From an uncultured Alphaproteobacteria bacterium (GTDB taxonomy: Bacteria > Pseudomonadota > Alphaproteobacteria > RF32 > CAG-239), in NCBI GenBank assembly GCA_945835885.1, contig CAMAJR010000005.1:1-42319 (forward strand): a stretch of 42,319 bases of DNA, written 5' to 3'. Shown here piece by piece: positions 35,495 through 42,319 of the stretch. Every line of letters starts with the position of its first letter. Within the stretch, counting starts at the first letter, position 1. Under the pieces are notes generated by a model. The model had not been told where the DNA came from. It was given only the letters and a program-made list of their open reading frames with translations, and searched no databases. The translations under genes and the position numbers were made by a program.

Positions 35495-36151
35495 ATGAAA
35501 ATGCGGATTATCAGTTTGTTGTTTGTGTTGTTTGTGTTCGGTGTGTATAATGCCGATGCACAAACCTTTTCGCCGGAATTTAATGTTGAAGAAACATCAA
35601 ACATAAATGCGAAACAAACGGAAGATAAAACCGTATTGCCCGATGATGAAACAAACGATGAGACAGCGGATAAGAATGCTGAAGATAATGATGAAGTATT
35701 CATTCCGGCTCAAGTCAATATCGGCGGCTACAAAGAACAAGAAGAAAAAGTTTATGACAATTCTGTCGGACACGTTTTCCAATATAAAATTGTCAACGGC
35801 AAAGTTGTATTCGGCGATCCGGACGACCGCAAAATTTTGGTTTTTATTGATAACTATAAAGCCGAAAAAGGTATGGACGGCATTGTCAAGTGTTCACTGC
35901 GCGTTTATGTCCTTAATGATATGATTGAGCGAATCCATAACTTGAGTTTTCAATTGATTTGGCCTGAAATCAGAACGTCGATTCAAATGCATAAAGTTAA
36001 TCCGGGAGTCAAAACTTATAAGGATATTATGCTTTTGGGCGAAGGATGTTTTTCGATGGATAAAACTCCGACGATTGAAGTTAATCGTTGCCGAGTAAAA
36101 GGCAAAAGTCAGGAACAATGCGCTCAAGCGATTCATTGGTTCAAGCAATAG
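35495..36151 (+). CDS. Secreted hypothetical protein related to preceding ORF
   Basis: Signal peptide MKMRIISLLFVLFVFGVYNADAQ; 'KCSLRVYVLND...LSFQLIWPE...CFSMDKTPTIEVNRC' parallels 'KCSFMVTVFNR...LDFIWKD...CFLLLDQLEYKVNSC'. Confidence 0.75.
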   Translation: MKMRIISLLFVLFVFGVYNADAQTFSPEFNVEETSNINAKQTEDKTVLPDDETNDETADKNAEDNDEVFIPAQVNIGGYKEQEEKVYDNSVGHVFQYKIVNGKVVFGDPDDRKILVFIDNYKAEKGMDGIVKCSLRVYVLNDMIERIHNLSFQLIWPEIRTSIQMHKVNPGVKTYKDIMLLGEGCFSMDKTPTIEVNRCRVKGKSQEQCAQAIHWFKQ

Positions 36152-36170
36152 AAGCATATCAGCAAATTCT

Positions 36171-36208
36171 AATTGTCGGCAGATTGTTCTGTCGGCAATT
36201 TTTTTTTG
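36171..36208 (+). terminator. Rho-independent terminator
   Basis: TTGTCGGCAGAttgtTCTGTCGGCAAttttttttt (stem with G-U pairs). Confidence 0.7.
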
Positions 36209-36289
36209 CGGAAAAGCCGAATTTTATTTAATGATGCTGTTAGGTTTATTTTACCGAGATTGCCGGACGGAATTATTTTGGTATAAGAA

Positions 36290-36364
36290 AAGCCCCGCAA
36301 GTTATAAACAGTCCTCCGGAAAGAATAAATCCCTATTAGGAGAAAAGTTCAGTATGCGGGGCTT
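36290..36364. other. Structured intergenic element (10-bp outer stem AAGCCCCGCA/TGCGGGGCTT)
   Basis: Perfect inverted repeat 36290-36299 / 36355-36364, with possible inner CTCC...GGAG pairing. Confidence 0.5.
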
Positions 36365-36380
36365 ATGGAAATCTGTCTTT

Positions 36381-36722
36381 TTAACTTAATGCAGGCATAA
36401 GTTTTTTGACGTTTTGATTATAATATTCTTCCGCCCATTCACGCATCGAATCTAACACCGGCTTCAGGTTGTATCCCAAATTAGTCAATGTATATTCGAC
36501 TTTTGGCGGAATTTGTGCATAAACCGTGCGGATGAGAATACCTTTTTCTTCTAACGCGCGTAAATTTGCCGTCAGAACTTTTTGTGTAATATCACCCAAT
36601 TCTTTTTTGATTTCGCCAAAGCGCTTAGTGCCGTCCATCAGTTCTTGAATAATCATAACTTTCCATCTGTCGCCCATTGTTTTGAGCGCCATTTCGACTA
36701 AATTTTGCGGCATTTCAATCAT
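36381..36722 (-). CDS. HxlR-family winged-helix transcriptional regulator
   Basis: 'MGDRWKVMIIQELMDGTKRFGEIKKELGDITQKVLTANLRALEEKGILIR', 'VEYTLTNLGYNLKPVLDSMREWAEEY'. Confidence 0.92.
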   Translation of the reverse strand: MIEMPQNLVEMALKTMGDRWKVMIIQELMDGTKRFGEIKKELGDITQKVLTANLRALEEKGILIRTVYAQIPPKVEYTLTNLGYNLKPVLDSMREWAEEYYNQNVKKLMPALS

Positions 36723-36809
36723 CTTTTTCGCTCCCAAAAATAAACACACTTACTATAAGTATCACGTCAATCGGCATAATGCAAGCATAAATGTGGATTT
36801 TGTACCGAT

Positions 36810-37166
36810 TTATTCACTCCAAGCATTCGGAATATGACGGATAGACAGAGGAAATGCCACTAAAACGGCATCAAAGCGCAAATCAAAATCAGTATATTGC
36901 GGATTGTTTTTTACAAAGCTTTTGGCACCGCGAATCAACCGTTGACGTTGTGCCGATGTAATGGCGTAAGCGGCTTCCGTAAGTGTTGTTCGTTGTTTAA
37001 CTTCAACAAAAACCAACATTTTACCGCGTTTGGCAATAAAATCGATTTCGCCGGCTGTTGTGCCTCGGCCGGTAACATAATTTTGTGCTACAATTCTAAA
37101 GCCGTGTCCGCGCATATACGTTCGTGCCAAAAATTCGGCAAATCTTCCACGCACATAGCTATTCAT
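36810..37166 (-). CDS. yraN: YraN/UPF0102 family protein
   Basis: 'GRFAEFLARTYMRGHGFRIVAQNY...GEIDFIAKRGKMLVFVEVKQR'; adjacent rsmI. Confidence 0.92.
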   Translation of the reverse strand: MNSYVRGRFAEFLARTYMRGHGFRIVAQNYVTGRGTTAGEIDFIAKRGKMLVFVEVKQRTTLTEAAYAITSAQRQRLIRGAKSFVKNNPQYTDFDLRFDAVLVAFPLSIRHIPNAWSE

Positions 37167-37992
37167 CTTTCAGCTCCAACGCCAAGGCATAGACATCATT
37201 TTTGCTAAATGAATATTGTTCACAAATTTCTTTGACCGCTGTTTTGAGAGATGTTTCACGCAACCTTGCTTTTAAAATATCGCGCACATCTTCAAGTTTG
37301 TGTTCGGTCACGGTCGGCGGTGCAATCATTAGCACAAATTCACCGCGCGGTTCATCGGTGGTAAATCGGGTAATAACTTCGGCAAAACTACCGGTAATGA
37401 CTTCTTCATACATTTTGGTTAATTCGCGGGCAACGGCAATTTCGCGTGTTCCGAAAACGGTATCGGCTTGCTCAAGTGTTTTCAAAAGGCGCGGTGCTGT
37501 TTCGTAAAAAATCAGCGTTGTATCGATATTTTTCAACTCATCAAACAAATCGGCGCGCGCTTTGTCTTTGTTGGGAATAAATCCGGCAAACATAAAGCGG
37601 TTGGTCGGCAGTCCCGAAAGTTGCAACGCCGTAATGACGGCGCAAGCACCCGGGATAGCAGTCACATATACACCTTGCTCACGGCATTTACGCACTAACT
37701 TATAGCCGGGGTCTGAAATCAGCGGCGAGCCGGCATCAGATACGAGCGCAACGGCCGAGCCGGCATCAATCAGGTCAATTAAAACCTGTGACTGTTTTTC
37801 TTCGGAGTGGTCTTCGTATTTAATGAATTTTTTATTGAGGGGCAAGCCCAAAAGCGAAAAAAGCTTTTTAGCCATACGCGTATCTTCGGCGGCAACAATA
37901 TCGGTTTCGCGCAAAATGTCGAGCGCTCGTGCCGAAATATCTTGCAAATTGCCGATAGGGGTCGCAATGATATAGAGTCCGTTTCTTAACAT
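37159..37992 (-). CDS. rsmI: 16S rRNA (cytidine1402-2'-O)-methyltransferase RsmI
   Basis: 'LYIIATPIGNLQDISARALDILRETDIVAAEDTR', 'LVSDAGSPLISDPGYKLV', 'PGACAVITALQLSGLPTNRFMFAGFIP'. Confidence 0.96.
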   Translation of the reverse strand: MLRNGLYIIATPIGNLQDISARALDILRETDIVAAEDTRMAKKLFSLLGLPLNKKFIKYEDHSEEKQSQVLIDLIDAGSAVALVSDAGSPLISDPGYKLVRKCREQGVYVTAIPGACAVITALQLSGLPTNRFMFAGFIPNKDKARADLFDELKNIDTTLIFYETAPRLLKTLEQADTVFGTREIAVARELTKMYEEVITGSFAEVITRFTTDEPRGEFVLMIAPPTVTEHKLEDVRDILKARLRETSLKTAVKEICEQYSFSKNDVYALALELKDE

Positions 37993-38072
37993 TTTATTAA
38001 ACTTTAGCTTTACAAAAAAGATATTTAGCATTATTGATAATATATTGTTTGATATTTTGAGGAAAAAAGCAA

Positions 38073-39359
38073 GTGTTAAAAAAAGTTAGTATCTTTTTTA
38101 TGTGCGCGGTTGTGTGCGGTTGCTCTCAAATGCCGTCTTTGTGGCATCGCGGTACCGATTATGACCCTTATCAGCACTATGCTGCCGACAAAAAAGCCGT
38201 CAGTATGACCGATATGACCGATTATTCTCAGGTTGATTTAGGCGGTGCCGGCAGTTTTCGGGTGGCAATGTTGTTGCCGCTGAGCGGTCATGCCGCATCA
38301 ACCGGACAGAGTATGAAAAATGCGGCAATGATGGCTATCGGTGATATAAACAATAATAATTTGGTCGTGCAGTTTTATGATACCAAAGGCACGGGCAACG
38401 GCGCCAGAGTTGCGATTGAAAATGCGCTTAATGCCGGCAGTGATATGATTCTCGGCCCGTTGACAAGTGAAGAAGTGGCCGCTGTCAGCACTGAAGCCAA
38501 AAATAAGAATATTCCGGTTGTATCGTTTTCAACAGCGCCGAATGTTTTGCAAAGCGGCATCTATTCTTTGGGGTTGCTGAATCAAAACCAAATCAATCGC
38601 ATTATTGACTATGCCGCATCTCAAGGCCGTTCACGCATTGCGGCTGTTTTGCCGAATAACCAAAGCGGAGAAAATATGTATCACTCGCTGATGAAAGCGG
38701 CACAAAACAAAGGTATCAGCGTGGTAAAAGTCGGTTTTTATGCGCCGTCGAGTATGGATTTTACCGATTTGGTCACACAAATGAAAAGCGGCGGGGTTGA
38801 TTTTGACGCTTTGCTGATACCGGAAACAGGCAATCGTCTTAAAGCCATATCATCGATGTTCAGCTATTATGATGTGGCTGCGCCGGAGGTGCTGTTTTTG
38901 GGAACATCGGTTTGGAACAACGGCGCACTTAATAAAGAAACGGAACTTTACGGAGCGGCGTATCCTGTCATATCGCTCAAAAATCAGAGTCGTTTTGCTG
39001 AAAAATTCAATGATTTGTTCGGTGAACGTCCGAATGATTTGAGTATTTTTGCTTATGATGCGGTCGCGTTGGCGTCAATGGTGGCGCGTCAGGGCGGTAA
39101 TGTCTATGAACAGATTTTACGGCCGGAGGGCTATTCGGGTATGAGCGGTTCGTTCCGTATTTTTGCAGACGGAACAAGCGAACACAGTATGGATATCGTC
39201 ACAATATCTTCCGGCGGCAAATATGTGGTGGAATACGCTCCGTCGCAGTTCCACGGATATCCGGCGAAAAATGTGAATCAGACCGCCGGTTATACCGAAA
39301 TGCCGCAGATTTTCGGCAAGAGTGCCGCGGAATTGCAAAATGTTCCGGTCGTGTATTAA
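38073..39359 (+). CDS. Periplasmic-binding-fold lipoprotein, LpoA/LppC-like (penicillin-binding protein activator family)
   Basis: GTG start, lipobox VCGCS; 'RVAMLLPLSGHAASTGQSMKNAAMMAI', 'GPLTSEEVAAVSTEAKNKNIPVVSFS'; divergent to rsmI. Confidence 0.82.
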   Translation: MLKKVSIFFMCAVVCGCSQMPSLWHRGTDYDPYQHYAADKKAVSMTDMTDYSQVDLGGAGSFRVAMLLPLSGHAASTGQSMKNAAMMAIGDINNNNLVVQFYDTKGTGNGARVAIENALNAGSDMILGPLTSEEVAAVSTEAKNKNIPVVSFSTAPNVLQSGIYSLGLLNQNQINRIIDYAASQGRSRIAAVLPNNQSGENMYHSLMKAAQNKGISVVKVGFYAPSSMDFTDLVTQMKSGGVDFDALLIPETGNRLKAISSMFSYYDVAAPEVLFLGTSVWNNGALNKETELYGAAYPVISLKNQSRFAEKFNDLFGERPNDLSIFAYDAVALASMVARQGGNVYEQILRPEGYSGMSGSFRIFADGTSEHSMDIVTISSGGKYVVEYAPSQFHGYPAKNVNQTAGYTEMPQIFGKSAAELQNVPVVY

Positions 39360-39414
39360 ATGATTTTTTTACTTGCAAAACAAGATATTTTGCTTGAATA
39401 TAAATAAAGTTTGT

Positions 39415-39500
39415 GAAGGGCTCAGGGTTATACCCCCGCCAACTCGGTCAGGTTTGGAAAAAAGCAGCCGTAACGGGATTGTATGAGGTCTGAGTCCCTT
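39415..39500 (+). ncRNA. ffs: Small bacterial SRP RNA (4.5S)
   Basis: 'CGGTCAGGTTTGGAAAAAAGCAGCCG' SRP domain IV signature; outer helix GAAGGGCTCAG / CTGAGTCCCTTC; directly upstream of dnaX. Confidence 0.9.
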
Positions 39501-39524
39501 CGCCTCAAAATTTAAGAAGGTCAA

Positions 39525-41195
39525 ATGGCAGAAAAAAACGAAAATAATCAGTATGTGGTGTTGGCACGCAAGTATCGTCCGCAAAAATTTGAGGATTTGC
39601 TCGGACAAGATGCTTTGGTGCAAACATTGACCAATGCCATTAAAAACAACCGCTTGCATCACGCCTATATTCTTACGGGGATTCGCGGTGTCGGCAAAAC
39701 AACAACCGCACGCCTGATAGCACGCGCAATAAACTGCGTTGGTGAAGACGGGCAGGGCGGACCGACGATTCAACCGTGCGGTGTTTGCGAAAACTGCAAG
39801 GCCATTGCCGAGGGGCGGCATATTGATGTTATAGAATTTGATGCGGCTTCTAAAACCGGTGTTGATGATATGCGCGAAATTTTAGACGGTATCAGCTACA
39901 AACCGGTTATCGCGCGTTACAAGGTTTATATAATCGATGAAGTGCATATGCTTTCAAAAAGTGCATTCAACGCATTGTTAAAAACGCTTGAAGAACCGCC
40001 GGCACACGTTAAATTTATCTTTGCCACAACCGAGATTCGCAAAGTTCCTGTGACGATTTTGTCGCGCTGTCAGCGCTTTGATTTACAACGTTTGAGCATT
40101 GAAACTCTGATGACACTTTTTCACAAAGTTTTAGCGGCAGAAAATATAGAATACGACGAAGAAGCGTTGCACGCTGTGGCACGCGCGGCAGACGGTTCGG
40201 CGCGTGACGGACTTTCGATGCTTGATCAGGCAATCGTATTAGGCGACGGCAAAGTTAAAAATGACACGGTTCAAAATATGTTAGGTATGGTTGACCGGCA
40301 ACAAAGCGGTGAGCTGTATGAAAAACTGTTGGGTGGCGATGTGTCGGCGGTTTTGCAGATATTGCAGACAATGTATGCCGACGGTGCAACGCCGATGTTA
40401 GTGTTGCAGGATTTAATCGAAATTACGCACTTGTTGGCAAAAGTGAAAGTTTTGCCGGATTTTGCCGATGACGCGTCATTAAGCGAAGCGGATAAAATGC
40501 TGTGCAAAAAATTAAACGCCGCGCCGGTCAGTATTCTTTCTAAAATATGGCAAATGCTGATTAAGGGGCTAAGTGAACTGCAATATGCAAGCGTGCAAAT
40601 AGATGCGCTTGAGATGATATTGATACGGATTGCATATTCGGCGGCCTTACCAACTCCTGCAAGCTTGCTTGAGGAATTAAAAAAAAAATCCGGACTGAAG
40701 AATAGCGCCGCAAATAATCTGATGACCGATTCGATGAATGCCGATTCGGAAAAAATCGTTCTTGATTCAACGGGCGACTTACTGAAACTGCTGACGGCAA
40801 AAAAACAGCCGTTGCTGATGTATGCCGTCAAAAACGATGTGTCGTTCAAATCGTTTGAAAACGGTAAAATTCGGCTTGCAATTTCCGATAAAGCAGATAA
40901 AAATCTTATTCATGATTTGCGTGCGTTTTTGGAAAAAGAAACCGGCACAGCTTGGAAGTTTGATATAGATTATGAACCGCTTGGAGAAACGTTGGCGTTT
41001 ATCGAAGCAAAAGAACTGAATAAAAATAAGAAAAATATCTCTGAATATCCGTTGGTTCGTGCTATACTTAATGAATTTAACGGTGCTACAATAGAAACAA
41101 TTATTCGCAAGAGTGTTCAAGAAGCAGAAGATGAAGAGCCGACAGAACTCTCCGGTGAAGAAAATATAACGGAAACACAAGAATATGAGGATTAA
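39525..41195 (+). CDS. dnaX: DNA polymerase III subunits gamma/tau
   Basis: 'GIRGVGKTTTARLIARAINC', 'CGVCENCKAIAEGRHIDVIEFDAASKTGVDDMREIL', 'EVHMLSKSAFNALLKTLEEPP'. Confidence 0.97.
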   Translation: MAEKNENNQYVVLARKYRPQKFEDLLGQDALVQTLTNAIKNNRLHHAYILTGIRGVGKTTTARLIARAINCVGEDGQGGPTIQPCGVCENCKAIAEGRHIDVIEFDAASKTGVDDMREILDGISYKPVIARYKVYIIDEVHMLSKSAFNALLKTLEEPPAHVKFIFATTEIRKVPVTILSRCQRFDLQRLSIETLMTLFHKVLAAENIEYDEEALHAVARAADGSARDGLSMLDQAIVLGDGKVKNDTVQNMLGMVDRQQSGELYEKLLGGDVSAVLQILQTMYADGATPMLVLQDLIEITHLLAKVKVLPDFADDASLSEADKMLCKKLNAAPVSILSKIWQMLIKGLSELQYASVQIDALEMILIRIAYSAALPTPASLLEELKKKSGLKNSAANNLMTDSMNADSEKIVLDSTGDLLKLLTAKKQPLLMYAVKNDVSFKSFENGKIRLAISDKADKNLIHDLRAFLEKETGTAWKFDIDYEPLGETLAFIEAKELNKNKKNISEYPLVRAILNEFNGATIETIIRKSVQEAEDEEPTELSGEENITETQEYED

Positions 41196-41198
41196 ATA

Positions 41199-41519
41199 AT
41201 GTTAAATATTCAAGGTATAATGAAACAAGCGCAGCAAATGCAACGCAAAATGCAAGAAACACAGGCCAAACTCGGTGAACAGGAACAAGAAGGAACTGCC
41301 GGCGGCGGTTTGGTAAAAGTTGTGCTGAACGGCAAGTCGGAAATGAAAAAACTCAGCATTGATAAATCGTTGGTCAATGCCGAAGAAGTCGATATGCTTG
41401 AGGATTTGATTTTGGCAGCCTACAATGATGCGCATGTCAAAGTTGACGCTATGATGGAAGAAGGTATGAAAGAAGCCACCGGCGGCGTTGGCTTAGGCGG
41501 CTTGAAACTTCCGTTTTAG
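41199..41519 (+). CDS. YbaB/EbfC nucleoid-associated protein
   Basis: 'IMKQAQQMQRKMQETQAKL', 'AAYNDAHVKVDAMMEEGMKEATGG'; dnaX-ybaB-recR synteny. Confidence 0.95.
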   Translation: MLNIQGIMKQAQQMQRKMQETQAKLGEQEQEGTAGGGLVKVVLNGKSEMKKLSIDKSLVNAEEVDMLEDLILAAYNDAHVKVDAMMEEGMKEATGGVGLGGLKLPF

Positions 41520-41529
41520 GTATTAAGCA

Positions 41530-42123
41530 GTGCAAGGCAACGATATCGAAAAATTGATAAAAATTATTGCAAAACTGCCGGCTTTGGGCGCGCGGTCGGC
41601 ACGACGTATTGTTTTGCATCTTCTTAAAAAAAAGGATGCGTCGCTGTTGCCTTTGATTGATGCGCTTCAAAATGTGGCGGACAACATTAAAAAATGTCCG
41701 ATTTGCGGCAATTTTGATACCGAGGAGCCGTGTGCAATATGCGCCGATGCGTCGCGCGATACCGAATTGGTTTGCGTGGTGCAGGATGTCGCTGATTTGT
41801 GGGCGATGGAACGTGTTGGCCTCTACAAAGGTCAATACCACGTTTTGGGCGGTATTCTTTCAGCACTTGACGGCATTACGCCGGAAGATTTAAATATCGA
41901 ATCGCTGTTTTCACGCTTAAACCAAGGGCAAATCAAAGAAGTGATTTTGGCTCTGCCGGCAACCATTGACGGGCAAATCACAACCCATTATTTGCTTTCG
42001 CGCCTTAAAGAATATCCGCTTAAAGTGACGACTTTGGCACAGGGATTGCCGCTCGGCGCAGAGCTTGATTATATGGACGACGGAACGATACAGTTGGCAC
42101 TTTCCGCCCGTAAAGAAATATAA
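41530..42123 (+). CDS. recR: Recombination mediator RecR
   Basis: GTG start; 'IAKLPALGARSARRIVLHLL', zinc finger 'CPICGNFDTEEPCAIC', TOPRIM 'YHVLGGILSALDGI'. Confidence 0.96.
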   Translation: MQGNDIEKLIKIIAKLPALGARSARRIVLHLLKKKDASLLPLIDALQNVADNIKKCPICGNFDTEEPCAICADASRDTELVCVVQDVADLWAMERVGLYKGQYHVLGGILSALDGITPEDLNIESLFSRLNQGQIKEVILALPATIDGQITTHYLLSRLKEYPLKVTTLAQGLPLGAELDYMDDGTIQLALSARKEI

Positions 42124-42319
42124 AAAATGCGGATAATGGTCATCTGCTTGTAATTTTTTCGCTTGTGTAGCATTATCTACACGGCGCTCAAAAATCACGG
42201 CGCATCTGACTCATTATCCGCATTTTTTTTGTGAGGCGCAATGCCGTTTTTCTTGTGTAGCTTTATCTACACGGCACTCAAAAATCACGGCGCATCTGAC
42301 TCATTATCCGCATTTTTTT
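42122..42319. repeat. Intergenic repeat: two 68-nt direct copies (42162-42229, 42252-42319) plus inverted copy of their 3' end at 42122-42138
   Basis: cttgtgtagc(a/t)ttatctacacggc(g/a)ctcaaaaatcacggcgcatctgactcattatccgcattttttt twice, 90-nt period; AAAAAATGCGGATAATG at 42122 is the exact reverse complement of CATTATCCGCATTTTTT. Confidence 0.85.

Noticed and set aside
39369-39821. 150-aa minus-strand ORF covering the SRP RNA and 5' dnaX
   Set aside because: Overlaps an unmistakable SRP RNA and dnaX N-terminus; no homologous motif.
42162-42319. CRISPR array (repeat ~68 nt, spacer ~22 nt)
   Set aside because: Only two units, repeat too long and spacer too short, inverted-end architecture, no cas genes in window.
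1-42319. tRNA/rRNA genes, transposases, integrases
   Set aside because: None recognised on either strand; the T4SS locus shows no adjoining mobility gene inside the window.

Overview
The window is a chromosomal segment of an AT-rich Gram-negative bacterium, probably an alphaproteobacterium (inferred from family content; no database was consulted). Roughly 1-25.1 kb is the 3' part of a large, single-direction type IV secretion (T4SS) locus: the C-terminal end of a VirB4-like ATPase, six secreted or coiled-coil proteins that I cannot name (including two interleaved paralog pairs and one 1511-aa protein), two VirB8-like proteins flanking a small lipoprotein, a VirB9/CagX-like protein with an apparent C-terminal SPOR domain, a very large VirB10-type component, and VirB11. 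The VirB10-type component is the most unusual item. It is encoded by two adjacent ORFs (1653 and 1411 aa) in the same reading frame, separated by one in-frame TAA. The first has an inner-membrane anchor, the second has its own signal peptide and the VirB10/TrbI C-terminal domain, and both are filled with about 17-aa 'DxNGNVIGxVDENGxV' repeats. From 25.2 kb on, the content is mostly housekeeping: engB-yidC-yidD-rnpA-rpmH (minus strand), an M3-family peptidase, a Bax-inhibitor-1 family protein, an NlpD-like LysM/LytM lipoprotein, a family-4 type uracil-DNA glycosylase, two related secreted proteins, an HxlR regulator, yraN-rsmI, an LpoA/LppC-like lipoprotein, small SRP RNA, dnaX (with an A10 run suggestive of programmed frameshifting), ybaB and recR. 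The window ends inside a duplicated intergenic repeat with inverted ends.
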